Shown in pieces: positions 27,321-36,736 of a stretch of DNA of 42,984 nucleotides (position 1 is the first letter of the stretch; the number at the start of each line of letters is the position of its first letter). Under the pieces are notes generated by a model. The model was not told where the DNA came from. It saw only the letters and a program-made list of their open reading frames with translations, and did not search any database. This stretch comes from Deltaproteobacteria bacterium (GTDB taxonomy: Bacteria; Desulfobacterota; Deferrimicrobia; Deferrimicrobiales; Deferrimicrobiaceae): NCBI GenBank assembly GCA_020346465.1, contig CP070783.1, forward strand, positions 1,848,773 through 1,891,756, in the 5' to 3' direction. Position numbers and translations under genes: made by a program.

Positions 27321-30300
27321 ATGCCCCATCATACAGGGTTTCCCCGAACCAACGCAGCCGGAACCGCCCTCCCGGCCGGCCTGTACCATCCGGACCAGGA
27401 GCATGACAGCTGCGGCGTCGGTTTCGTCGCCCGTCTCTCCGCAGTACCGGAGCATTCGATCGTGGAGCACGCCGTGCAGATCCTCGTGAACCTCGAGCAC
27501 CGCGGCGCGATCGGCGGCGACAAGTCGACGGGGGACGGGGCAGGGATTCTCCTGCAGATCCCGGACGCCTTTTTCCGCCACGGATGCCGGGACCTTCCCT
27601 TTCCCCTTCCGCCCCGGGGCGAGTACGCGGCGGGACTGGTCTTCCTGCCGACGGACGAAACGCTTGCCGACCGCTGCACGGCAACCCTCGAGCGCACGGC
27701 GAACGAGGAAGGGTGCCCCGTTCTGGGGTGGAGGCAGGTCCCCGCAAACGCGGATCCTCTCGGGGAGCTCGCCCGGATGTCGCAGCCCGCGATCCGACAG
27801 GTCTTCCTCTCGAACGGGTCCTGCCACGGGGACGACTTCGAGCGGAAGCTCTACGTCATCCGGCGCCTGGCGGAGAAGGAGGTCCGAAGCTGGACCGACG
27901 GCGACGCCAGCCAGTTCTACATCCCGAGCCTTTCGTCGCGTACCCTCGTCTACAAGGGGCTGCTCACGGGCTCCCAGCTCACCACGTTCTTCCCGGACCT
28001 GCGCGATCCGCTCTTCGCGAGCTCCTTCGCCGTCGTCCACCAGCGATACAGCACGAACACCCTCCCCACGTGGCATCTCGCGCACCCGTACCGGTTTCTC
28101 GCGCACAACGGGGAGATCAATACCCTTCGGGGGAACATCAACCGGATGCGCGCGCGGGAGGCGATCATCGAATCGAAGAGGTTCGGCGACGACCTCGAGA
28201 AGATCAAGCCCGTGATCATCGAGGAGGGAAGCGACTCCGCGATCTTCGACAACGCCCTGGAGCTGCTGGTGATGGCCGGCCGATCCCTCCCCCACGCCAT
28301 GATGATGATGGTGCCCGAGGCGTTCGGACCGCAGTTCCACATGAGCGAGGACAAGCGGGCGTTCTACGAGTACCACTCCGCCATCATGGAGCCGTGGGAC
28401 GGCCCGGCCGCACTCGTGTTCAGCGACGGGCGATACATCGGGGCCACCCTGGACCGGAACGGCCTGCGGCCCGCCCGGTACACGGTCACGCGCGACGGCA
28501 TGATCGTCATGGCCTCGGAAACCGGCGTGATGGACTTTCCCGCCGACCGGATCCTGCAGAAGGGACGGCTGCAGCCGGGAAAGATGTTTCTCGTGGACCT
28601 GGAGCAGAAACGGATCGTCCCCGACAACGAGATCAAGTCCCGCATTTCGCGCCAGCACCCGTACCGGCACTGGGTCAAGGACAACCGGATCGAGCTTCGG
28701 GGCCTGTTCAACCCGCCCGACATCCCTCCGGAGGACCCGGAGATCCTGGTCCGGAAGCAGATCGCCCTGGGGTACACCGAGGAAGACCTGAAGATGGTGA
28801 TCGCCCCGATGGCCTCGCAGGGGCAGGAGGCCGTGGGCTCCATGGGGGACGACTCCGCCCTGGCGGTTTTGTCCAACCGCCCGCAGCTGCTCTTCTCCTA
28901 TTTCAAGCAGCTGTTCGCGCAGGTCACCAACCCCCCGATCGACCCGCTCCGGGAGGAGCTGGTGATGTCGCTCCGGTGCTTCGTCGGGCGGGAGAAGAAC
29001 CTTCTGGACGAGACGCCGGAGCATTGCCGGATGCTCAAGCTCCCCCACCCCATCCTCACGCCGGAGGACATGGCGCGGCTGCGCAACGCCTCCCACCCGG
29101 AGATCGTCGCGCGCGACATCGACATCCTGTTTTCCGCGGGCGGCGACGGGAAAACCCTTGCCTCGGCCCTGACCTCCGTCTTCGTGCTGGCCGAAAAATA
29201 TATCCGGGAGGGAGCGACCTTCCTGATCCTGACCGACCGGAACATGGGCCCGGATCGCGCCCCGATCCCTTCCCTGCTCGCCGTCTCGGGCCTTCATCAC
29301 CACCTGATCCGAAGGGGTCTTCGCACGCAGGCCGCGATCGTCATCGAAACGGGGGAGGCCCGGGAGGTCATGCACTACGCGCTCCTCCTCGGCTACGGCG
29401 CCAACGGGATCTGCCCCCACATCGCATTTTCCACGGTGCGCCAGCTGGCCGAAAAGGAGCTGCTGGAAAAACCGCTCCTCCCGGCCGATGCCGTCGACGC
29501 CTACATCACGGCCATCAAGAAGGGGCTGCTCAAGACGATGAGCAAGATGGGGATCTCGACGCTGCGAAGCTACGTCGGGGCGCAGATCTTCGAGGCCGTC
29601 GGCCTCGGGCGAAAGCTCGTGGACAAGTATTTCTGCGGCACGGCCTCCCGGCTCGGGGGGATCGGGCTCGGCGAGATCGCCGCCGAGACCCTGGCAAGGC
29701 ATCGCCAGGCGTACGGGGAGGACACGGACGAACACCGGCTGCTGGACCCCGGCGGGCTCTACCAGGTGCGGGTCGGCGGGGAGAAGCACCTGTGGAATCC
29801 GGAGGCGATCTACAAGCTCCAGCAGGCGGTCCGCGCGGACGACTACCGGGTGTTCCGGGAGTACACGCGGCTGATCGACGACCAGTCGCAGGAACGCGCG
29901 ACGCTGCGCAGTCTCTTCCGGTTCCGAACAGGGGATCCGGTCCCGATCGACGAGGTCGAACCGGTGGAGAAGATCACCCGGCGGTTCACCACGGCGGCGA
30001 TGTCCTACGGGTCGATCAGCCAGGAGGTGCACGAGACGATCGCGCTGGCGATGAACCGTCTCCGCGGCCGCAGCAACTGCGGAGAGGGAGGGGAGGATCC
30101 CGCCCGCTACCTCCCGCTCCCCAACGGCGACAGCCTGCGCTCCCGGATCAAGCAGGTCGCCTCGGGAAGGTTCGGGGTCACCACGGAATACCTGATCCAC
30201 GCCGACGAGCTCCAGATCAAGATGGCCCAGGGGGCCAAGCCCGGCGAGGGGGGCCAGCTTCCGGGGCACAAGGTAAGCGCGGAGATCGCCAGGGTGCGGC

Positions 30301-31904
30301 ACACCACGCCGGGGGTCACCCTGATCTCCCCCCCGCCGCACCACGACATCTACTCGATCGAGGACCTCGCCCAGCTGATCTACGACCTGAAATGCGTGAA
30401 CCCGCAGGCCAACGTCTCCGTCAAGCTCGTTTCCGAGGTCGGGGTGGGGACGGTGGCGGCGGGAGTCGCCAAGGCGAAGGCGGACCTGGTGCTGATCTCG
30501 GGGCACGACGGAGGGACGGGGGCGTCCCCGCTCACGTCCATCAAGCACGCCGGGCTTCCCTGGGAGCTTGGCCTCGCCGAGACGCAGCAGGCCCTCATCT
30601 TCAACCGGCTGCGCGACCGGATCCGCGTGCAGACCGACGGGCAGCTCAAAACCGGACGCGACCTGGCCGTCGCCGCCCTGATGGGGGGGGAGGAGTTCGG
30701 GTTCGGGACCACGGTGCTCGTTACGCTCGGCTGCGTGCTGATGCGGAAGTGCCATCTCAACACCTGTCCGGTGGGGGTCGCCACGCAGGACCCGGTCCTG
30801 CGCGCCCGCTTCACGGGGAAGCCCGAGCACGTGGAGCGGTTCTTCCGCTTCCTCGCGCAGGAGCTTCGCGAGTACATGGCCGAACTGGGTTTTCGCACGG
30901 TGGACGAGATGGTCGGGCGGGTGGACCGGCTGGAGGTCCTGCCGGCGGTCGAACACTGGAAAGCGAGGGGGCTCGACTTCAGCGCGATCCTGCTCCCTGC
31001 GGGAATGGGGGAGGACACCCCCCGGCGCTGCGTCCGGAGCCAGGAGCACGAGCTCGACAAGTCCCTGGACAACGAGCTGATCCGGGAAGCGATGCCGGCT
31101 CTGGAGAAAGGGCAGCCCGTCGACATCGAGATGCCGATCCGGAATGTGCACAGGACGACAGGCGCCATGCTGAGCGGAGAGGTCGTCCGCCGGTTCGGTT
31201 CCCGGGGACTGCCCGACGACACGATTCGCATCTCCTTCCGCGGATCCGCGGGGCAGAGCCTCGGAGCGTTCCTCGCCCCGGGGATCACCCTCCGGGTCGT
31301 CGGCGACGCCAACGACTACCTCGCAAAAGGGATGTCCGGGGGCAGGATCGTCGTCGTCCCGCCGCCGGAGGCGGGGTTCCTGCCCCACCGGAACGTGATC
31401 GCCGGCAACGTCGTACTTTACGGGGCTACCGGCGGCGAGCTCTACCTGTACGGCACCGCCGGCGAGCGGTTCGCCGTGCGCAACAGCGGGGCGAAGACGG
31501 TGGTGGAGGGCGTCGGCGACCACGGCTGCGAATACATGACGGGGGGCGTCGTCGTGGTCCTGGGGGCCACCGGGAACAACTTCGCGGCGGGGATGAGCGG
31601 CGGGGTCGCCTACGTCTACGACGAGTCCGAGCTGTTCGACACGCGCTGCAACCTCGACATGGTGGACGTGGAAACCGTCTGGAACGCGGAGGACGAGAAG
31701 CAGCTGCGCGGCATGATCGAAAACCACTTCCGGTTCACCGGAAGCACGCGGGCCCAGATGATCCTCGAGAACTGGGAATCGCGCCTGCCCCTGTTCGTGA
31801 AGATCATGCCGGTGGAGTACCGGAAAGTGCTCGAGCGGATGCACCTCGAGGAATTCCGCGACGACGAGACGGTCTCGGCGACGGAGGAGGTGTACCGTGG
31901 TTAA
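27321..31904 (+). CDS. gltB: glutamate synthase (NADPH-type), large subunit
   Basis: Converts glutamine and 2-oxoglutarate to two glutamates with electrons from GltD. 1527 residues from ATG 27321, which has GAGG nine bases upstream; ATG 27306 lacks a site. A propeptide of 30 residues precedes C31 (DSCGVGF), the nucleophile of the class II glutamine amidotransferase domain exposed after cleavage. Then come the central domain, the FMN/2-oxoglutarate synthase domain (AMSYGSISQEVHETIALAMNRL, GEGGEDPARY), the 3Fe-4S cysteines C1138, C1144 and C1149 (CVLMRKCHLNTC), and the C-terminal beta-helix domain rich in GGxxxVxG repeats. Overlaps gltD by eight bases. Complete, with no disruptions. Confidence 0.97.
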   Translation: MPHHTGFPRTNAAGTALPAGLYHPDQEHDSCGVGFVARLSAVPEHSIVEHAVQILVNLEHRGAIGGDKSTGDGAGILLQIPDAFFRHGCRDLPFPLPPRGEYAAGLVFLPTDETLADRCTATLERTANEEGCPVLGWRQVPANADPLGELARMSQPAIRQVFLSNGSCHGDDFERKLYVIRRLAEKEVRSWTDGDASQFYIPSLSSRTLVYKGLLTGSQLTTFFPDLRDPLFASSFAVVHQRYSTNTLPTWHLAHPYRFLAHNGEINTLRGNINRMRAREAIIESKRFGDDLEKIKPVIIEEGSDSAIFDNALELLVMAGRSLPHAMMMMVPEAFGPQFHMSEDKRAFYEYHSAIMEPWDGPAALVFSDGRYIGATLDRNGLRPARYTVTRDGMIVMASETGVMDFPADRILQKGRLQPGKMFLVDLEQKRIVPDNEIKSRISRQHPYRHWVKDNRIELRGLFNPPDIPPEDPEILVRKQIALGYTEEDLKMVIAPMASQGQEAVGSMGDDSALAVLSNRPQLLFSYFKQLFAQVTNPPIDPLREELVMSLRCFVGREKNLLDETPEHCRMLKLPHPILTPEDMARLRNASHPEIVARDIDILFSAGGDGKTLASALTSVFVLAEKYIREGATFLILTDRNMGPDRAPIPSLLAVSGLHHHLIRRGLRTQAAIVIETGEAREVMHYALLLGYGANGICPHIAFSTVRQLAEKELLEKPLLPADAVDAYITAIKKGLLKTMSKMGISTLRSYVGAQIFEAVGLGRKLVDKYFCGTASRLGGIGLGEIAAETLARHRQAYGEDTDEHRLLDPGGLYQVRVGGEKHLWNPEAIYKLQQAVRADDYRVFREYTRLIDDQSQERATLRSLFRFRTGDPVPIDEVEPVEKITRRFTTAAMSYGSISQEVHETIALAMNRLRGRSNCGEGGEDPARYLPLPNGDSLRSRIKQVASGRFGVTTEYLIHADELQIKMAQGAKPGEGGQLPGHKVSAEIARVRHTTPGVTLISPPPHHDIYSIEDLAQLIYDLKCVNPQANVSVKLVSEVGVGTVAAGVAKAKADLVLISGHDGGTGASPLTSIKHAGLPWELGLAETQQALIFNRLRDRIRVQTDGQLKTGRDLAVAALMGGEEFGFGTTVLVTLGCVLMRKCHLNTCPVGVATQDPVLRARFTGKPEHVERFFRFLAQELREYMAELGFRTVDEMVGRVDRLEVLPAVEHWKARGLDFSAILLPAGMGEDTPRRCVRSQEHELDKSLDNELIREAMPALEKGQPVDIEMPIRNVHRTTGAMLSGEVVRRFGSRGLPDDTIRISFRGSAGQSLGAFLAPGITLRVVGDANDYLAKGMSGGRIVVVPPPEAGFLPHRNVIAGNVVLYGATGGELYLYGTAGERFAVRNSGAKTVVEGVGDHGCEYMTGGVVVVLGATGNNFAAGMSGGVAYVYDESELFDTRCNLDMVDVETVWNAEDEKQLRGMIENHFRFTGSTRAQMILENWESRLPLFVKIMPVEYRKVLERMHLEEFRDDETVSATEEVYRG

Positions 31905-33327
31905 GCCGACCGGGTTCCTGCTGTACCCGCAGGAACCTCCTCCGTACCGTCCGGTGGAGGAACGGGTTCACGACTATCAGGAAGTCGAGCAGTTCCTGCC
32001 GACGGAGCGCCTGGAGATCCAGGCGGCACGGTGCATGGACTGCGGCATCCCCTACTGCCACGCTTTCGGCTGCCCGGTCGTGAACCGGATCCCCGACTGG
32101 AACGACATGGTGTACCGGAAGCAGTGGCGCAAGGCGCTGACCCTCCTCCACGCCACGTGCAACCTGCCGGAAATCACCGGGAGGATCTGCCCCGCCCCGT
32201 GCGAGGCGGCCTGCACGCTGGCGATCAACCAGCCCCCCGTCACGATCCGGCACATCGAGCTGCAGATCGTGGAGATGGGATGGCGGGAAGGGTGGATCCG
32301 ACCGGAGCCCCCCCCCCGGAAGACGGGCAAGAAAGTGGGAATCATCGGCTCGGGACCCGCGGGGCTTGCCGCCGCGCAGCAGCTGGCGCGCAAGGGGCAC
32401 GAGGTGGTGGTCTTCGAAAAGGCGGGCCTGATCGGGGGGCTCCTCCGTTACGGCATCCCGGACTTCAAGCTCGAGAAATGGGTGATCGACCGGCGCCTCG
32501 AGCAGATGCGCGCGGAGGGTGTCGTCTTCGAGACCAGCGTGAACGCCGGCACCGACATCTCCGTCCGGTACCTGAGGCGGACGTTCGACGCCCTCGTCAT
32601 CGCGGCCGGCGCCACGGTCCCGCGGGATCTCCCGGTCCCGGGGCGCGAACTGCCCGGGATCCACTACGCGATGGACTTCCTCACGCAGCAGAACATGATG
32701 ATCGGCGGCGAGGAGGTGCCGGAGCAGGAGCGGATCACGGCCGCGGGGAAGCGCGTCGTGGTGATCGGGGGCGGCGACACCGGGTCCGACTGCGTGGGAA
32801 CCAGCCGGCGGCAGGGAGCACGGGAGATCCACCAGTTCGAGCTGCTGCCCGAACCCCCCGAGGAGCGCTCCCTCCACAACCCCTGGCCGACCTGGCCGGT
32901 CATCATGCGCACCTCCTCCTCCCACCAGGAGGGGTGCACACGCCTCTGGAGCGTGTCGACGAAGGAGTTCCTCGGGGGCCCGGACGGCGTCGAGAGACTG
33001 CGATGCGTCCTGCTCGACTGGTCGGAGCCGGACAGGAACGGCCGGAGCACCTTCCGGGAGATCCCGGGATCGGAATTCACGATGCAGGCGGACCTGGTGC
33101 TGCTCGCCATGGGGTTCGTCCACGTGGAGCACGGCCCTCTGGTCCGGGACCTGGACCTTGCCCTGGATCCCCGCGGGAACCTGGCGGTCGATTCCGACCT
33201 GATGACCACCGCTCCGGGCGTCTTCGCGGCGGGGGACAGCATGGTGGGGGCGTCCCTCGTCGTGCGCGCCATCGACTTCGGGAGGAAGGCGGCCGCGGGC
33301 GTGAACCGGTACCTGGCCGGCAGATAA
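31897..33327 (+). CDS. gltD: glutamate synthase, small subunit
   Basis: FAD-dependent electron-input subunit of GOGAT. 476 residues. The N-terminal iron-sulfur region has cysteines C46, C49, C54, C59 and C88, C98, C102, C106 that bind two [4Fe-4S] clusters. The FAD motif GSGPAGLAAAQQL follows at about 150, then the NADPH motif GGGDTGSDC. The last segment AAGDSMVGASLVVRAIDFGRKAA is the FAD C-terminal motif. Start GTG 31897 lies inside the end of gltB and has GGAGGAGG upstream, so translation is coupled. Confidence 0.97.
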   Translation: MVKPTGFLLYPQEPPPYRPVEERVHDYQEVEQFLPTERLEIQAARCMDCGIPYCHAFGCPVVNRIPDWNDMVYRKQWRKALTLLHATCNLPEITGRICPAPCEAACTLAINQPPVTIRHIELQIVEMGWREGWIRPEPPPRKTGKKVGIIGSGPAGLAAAQQLARKGHEVVVFEKAGLIGGLLRYGIPDFKLEKWVIDRRLEQMRAEGVVFETSVNAGTDISVRYLRRTFDALVIAAGATVPRDLPVPGRELPGIHYAMDFLTQQNMMIGGEEVPEQERITAAGKRVVVIGGGDTGSDCVGTSRRQGAREIHQFELLPEPPEERSLHNPWPTWPVIMRTSSSHQEGCTRLWSVSTKEFLGGPDGVERLRCVLLDWSEPDRNGRSTFREIPGSEFTMQADLVLLAMGFVHVEHGPLVRDLDLALDPRGNLAVDSDLMTTAPGVFAAGDSMVGASLVVRAIDFGRKAAAGVNRYLAGR

Positions 33328-33369
33328 TCCCTTTCTTCGGAAGACGCGGGACGCACACCGTTCCTGACG

Positions 33370-35526
33370 TCACACTCCCGGACAGGCGATCCGGTCATCC
33401 AGCGGAATGCAGACCGCCGTGTCGCCTGCGGCAAACAGGTCGCGGAACGCCTCGACCACCTCCGGATCGAACTGAACGCCTGCGTTCTCTTCGATGTAGG
33501 AGAGAGCCCGCTCCGGAAGCCAGCCGGACCGATATGGCCGGTCCGACGTCAGGGCGTCGTAGACATCGGCAACGGCCACGATCCGGGCACCCCGGGAGAT
33601 GCCGTCCCCGGACAGGCCCCGGGGGTAGCCCCGCCCGTTCACCCATTCGTGGTGCTGCGCCACGATGGGGATGATGTCCCGAAATGCCGGGATCGGTTCC
33701 AGAATGCGGATACCCTTTTCCGGATGCTCCATGATGGCTGCGAATTCTTCTTCCGTCAGTTTGTCCGACTTGTCCAGGATGGTTCCAGGGACCCCGATCT
33801 TGCCGAGGTCGTGAAGCAACCCGCCGCGCTGCAGACCATTGAGTTCCCACAACGCCATCCCCATTGCCCGGCCGATCCTCATCGATAACGCCGTCACCCT
33901 CTCGGAATGGCCTGCCGTCCAGTGGGATTTGGCGTCGACCGCCCGGGCCAGGGCGGTCATTGCCCCAAGGTTGAGGACGGCAAGCTCTTCGATCAGCCCG
34001 GTGTTGTCCAGGGCAACGGCAACCTGGTCCGCGATCTGGCGGGCCCGGAGAATGTCCTCCCTGGCCCGGGCCGTTCCCTTTCCGTACCCCATGGCGAGAA
34101 CCCCGGCCATCTTCTCCTTGCACAGGATCGGAAGGAGAACGAATGTCCTGAATCCATGCCCCGACAAGGGGGACAGGAGTCCCTGGAACCCGTTCCCCGA
34201 CTCGACGACCAGGCTCCCGTCCGTCATCCTCAGCCTCTGCGATTCTTCCGGGGCAAGAACCGCGGCGGTATGCTGCAGATCGGCCGATTCCCCCGTTCCC
34301 GAACCCTCCACATAGGTCCGTGCCGCACCGTTTCCACCGGGCTCCATCAGAGAGATACCGACCGTTTCACAGGGGATGACGGTCCGCAGATTCCCAAGCA
34401 CGGTTTTGACGATGGTTTCCCTTTCCAGCCCGGTGAGGACAGACCGGACAATCCGGCCTGTCTCGTTCAGGGCATGGAACTCCTTCCCCAGCCGCTCTGT
34501 CATCCGATTGAACGAATGGGCAAGATCTTCGAACTCGTCGCCGCTATGGACCTCGATCCTGCTCTCGAAATCCCCTCCCCGGATCTTTCGGGTCCCCTCC
34601 TTGAGCTTCGCCAGGGGAACAAGGTTTCTGCGGATCTGGACGATGCTGAACAGCGTAACCACCAAAACGGTGAGCCCCGTGACCAGGAGAAACGTCGTGG
34701 TCATGCGTGTCAACGGCGCAAAGGCATCCGCTTTCGACTGGCTGGCGATCACGATCCAATCCTCCTCAAAATAAACCACTTTGAGAAAGATCGTCCGGTA
34801 GTTGACAAAAAGAGGATCCCCCTCTCCGACCCATTCGAACTGGCCGGGGGAGATCTGCGCCGCAACCCGACCGACACGCCGGACAACCGGTTTTGGCAGC
34901 GGCCGCGAGCTGTACACCACCTCGCCGCCCGAATCCAGCAAGGTGACATCGCCCTGTGCCGGCAGGGATTGTTCGACAATATCCCTTAGATACTTCGGGT
35001 GGACTTCCCCCACCCAAACCGCCCGTCCCCCCAACATCCCCCCGGGCGCAAGAGCCATGTGCACACGGGAAGGGGCCCCGAACGCACGTTGGACGAAAAT
35101 CGCGGCCTGGCCGGACTCCAGATGGTTTCGTAACGCTTCGGTTCGGGGAGGGGGCGGGCACGGCGTCCCGAAAACGGTTTCCGCACCGGATCCCTCCGGG
35201 AAAAAGGTGAGGCCGGAAAAACGGGGTTTCCAGGGGTTGGGCATTTCCTTTCCGGCATCTCCGGCGGGTTTCCCCCGGTGGCTGCCGTAGGACAACGCCA
35301 GCACCTCCATTTCGGCCCGGAGAATGGAAAGACCATCAATGAGCGAAAAGGCGATCTGTTTATTCGTTTGGTGCCGTTGCTGATAGGACTTTTCCTCGAG
35401 ATTCCCGGCCATCTCCCGGAGAGAGAAGAACGCGAGGCAGCCGATCGGAAGCAAGGCGCAAACAATGAAAATCCCGAAGATGCGCTTCGCAACGCCGGTC
35501 CGCATGAAGGGAAGGATCGCCCTCAC
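33370..35526 (-). CDS. membrane sensor with HAMP, GAF and HD-GYP domains (c-di-GMP phosphodiesterase-like)
   Basis: 718-residue inner-membrane protein. TM1 at about 16-36, a periplasmic sensor region at about 37-273, TM2 at about 275-298, HAMP at about 300-352 (PLAKLKEGTRKIRGGDFESRIEV), GAF at about 370-520, and HD-GYP at about 535-705. In the catalytic domain H572-D573 (LLHDLGKIG), H625-H626-E627 and G633-Y634-P635 (HHEWVNGRGYP) are present, which fits an active cyclic-di-GMP phosphodiesterase. The start is GTG 35526, 12 bases after the pseudopilin stop; an ATG 21 bases downstream is possible. The gene is visibly less GC-rich than its neighbours. Signal sensed is unknown. Confidence 0.92.
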   Translation of the reverse strand: MRAILPFMRTGVAKRIFGIFIVCALLPIGCLAFFSLREMAGNLEEKSYQQRHQTNKQIAFSLIDGLSILRAEMEVLALSYGSHRGKPAGDAGKEMPNPWKPRFSGLTFFPEGSGAETVFGTPCPPPPRTEALRNHLESGQAAIFVQRAFGAPSRVHMALAPGGMLGGRAVWVGEVHPKYLRDIVEQSLPAQGDVTLLDSGGEVVYSSRPLPKPVVRRVGRVAAQISPGQFEWVGEGDPLFVNYRTIFLKVVYFEEDWIVIASQSKADAFAPLTRMTTTFLLVTGLTVLVVTLFSIVQIRRNLVPLAKLKEGTRKIRGGDFESRIEVHSGDEFEDLAHSFNRMTERLGKEFHALNETGRIVRSVLTGLERETIVKTVLGNLRTVIPCETVGISLMEPGGNGAARTYVEGSGTGESADLQHTAAVLAPEESQRLRMTDGSLVVESGNGFQGLLSPLSGHGFRTFVLLPILCKEKMAGVLAMGYGKGTARAREDILRARQIADQVAVALDNTGLIEELAVLNLGAMTALARAVDAKSHWTAGHSERVTALSMRIGRAMGMALWELNGLQRGGLLHDLGKIGVPGTILDKSDKLTEEEFAAIMEHPEKGIRILEPIPAFRDIIPIVAQHHEWVNGRGYPRGLSGDGISRGARIVAVADVYDALTSDRPYRSGWLPERALSYIEENAGVQFDPEVVEAFRDLFAAGDTAVCIPLDDRIACPGV

Positions 35527-35538
35527 CCCTGTTCCCCG

Positions 35539-36072
35539 TCAGTACTTGGCGCCCAAACCGACGTAGGCGCCGCTGTTTGCACGGACAATATCGTCGCCCC
35601 CTGCACCACTCCCGACGGGTTTTGCGGTTTCTCCGTCGGCGCCCATGCTGTAGAGGTCAAAGTCCAGGCTCAGCGGCTTGTTGCCTTTGTCTCTCCGGGC
35701 GTTGGGGTAAGCAGGCGGACTGTCGTTGCGAATGTTCAGGTACCGGTAGGGATTCCCCCACGGGTCGGGGAAAGGGGGAGGCCGGGTGACGGTCTTTCCC
35801 CCGACATCCAGCAGGGCAACGGGGCCCAGCTCGTTCAGGTTGTTCGGCAGGCGCAGGTTCTCGAGCTCGAACGTCTTGATCGCCCCTTCCAGGATCCGGA
35901 TATTGCGGATCGTCATCTTTTCGAGATTTTGATCGATATATTTCGTGTAGGCGGTAACGGCCAGGGTCGCCAGGATGGCGATGATGCCGAGGACAATGGC
36001 GATTTCGATGATGGTGAATCCCCGGTTGGCGGGCGATCCTTTTCCCTCCCGGATGGCACGAAATGCGCTCAC
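35539..36072 (-). CDS. type II secretion/type IV pilin-like pseudopilin (GspG-like)
   Basis: 177 residues. A prepilin peptidase site G18|F19-TIIE23 is followed by the hydrophobic helix IAIVLGIIAILATLAV, with Glu at +5. The globular part has PDPWGNPYRYLNI and LDFDLYSMGADGE, and a C-terminal region GGDDIVRANSGAYVG, all features of GspG-type major pseudopilins, including the calcium-site region. The start is GTG 36072 with GGGGAGG four bases upstream. It lies between dtd and the HD-GYP sensor on the same strand. No other secretion genes are nearby, so it is an isolated pseudopilin. A type IV minor pilin is the alternative. Confidence 0.88.
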   Translation of the reverse strand: MSAFRAIREGKGSPANRGFTIIEIAIVLGIIAILATLAVTAYTKYIDQNLEKMTIRNIRILEGAIKTFELENLRLPNNLNELGPVALLDVGGKTVTRPPPFPDPWGNPYRYLNIRNDSPPAYPNARRDKGNKPLSLDFDLYSMGADGETAKPVGSGAGGDDIVRANSGAYVGLGAKY

Positions 36073-36125
36073 TTCGCCTCCCCTGGTATTCCCGGTTACT
36101 CTTTCGGTGAATCCTTACGGAAAGT

Positions 36126-36620
36126 TTACGGTTTTTCGAAACGTTCTTCCCGGTGTCCGCCGCCGGAAACGGACGCCGGCGGCCGCTCGAGGAGGATCGT
36201 CACCGGCCCGTCGTTCACCAGCTCCACCTCCATCTGCGCCCCGAATGCCCCGGAGGCCACAGGCAGGGAAGTCCGTTCCGCAAGAGATGCGACCAGCTCC
36301 CGGAAGAGCGGTTCCGACCGTTCGGGCCGGGCCGCCGCGTCGAAGCCCGGGCGGTTCCCCTTCTGCGCGTCGCCGTACAGGGTGAATTGCGGCACGACGA
36401 GGACCCCGCCGCCGACGTCGGCGACCGACCGGTTCATCTTCCCCGCCTCGTCCTCGAAGATCCGCAGCTTTACGATCTTCTGTGCCATCCAGGCGACGGC
36501 CGCGCTGTCGTCACCGTGGCCGAAGCCGACGAGAACCAGCAGTCCCTGCCCGATCGCGCCCAAGGGCTTCCCTTCCGACGACACCTTCGCCCTGCTCACC
36601 CGCTGGATCACCGCCCGCAT
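36126..36620 (-). CDS. dtd: D-aminoacyl-tRNA deacylase
   Basis: Hydrolyses D-aminoacyl-tRNAs, recycling tRNA and preventing D-residue incorporation. 164 residues, slightly longer than the usual ~145 because of a C-terminal extension (PPASVSGGGHREERFEKP). Begins MRAVIQRVSRAKVSSEGKPLGAIGQGLLVLVGF. The NxGPVT motif is present (NDGPVT). The SQFTLY motif reads VPQFTLYGD, with Pro in place of Ser, a small departure from the common form. ATG 36620 has GGGAGGG upstream. Divergent from the aldehyde dehydrogenase-like gene. Confidence 0.93.
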   Translation of the reverse strand: MRAVIQRVSRAKVSSEGKPLGAIGQGLLVLVGFGHGDDSAAVAWMAQKIVKLRIFEDEAGKMNRSVADVGGGVLVVPQFTLYGDAQKGNRPGFDAAARPERSEPLFRELVASLAERTSLPVASGAFGAQMEVELVNDGPVTILLERPPASVSGGGHREERFEKP

Positions 36621-36736
36621 GGGTACCCTCCCGGGAACGTTCGACCGGATCCAATGTACCTTCCCCGGACTTTACCCGCAATCCGCCCCGGTGGCATCAT
36701 GGAGAAACGCTGTCCTGCCAGGGAGGGCCGTCACGG

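Noticed and set aside
27297-31844. 1515-residue open frame antisense to gltB
   Set aside because: Mirror of a GC-rich coding gene; its translation is His/Arg/Gly/Asp-rich without domains, while gltB on the other strand is complete and clear.
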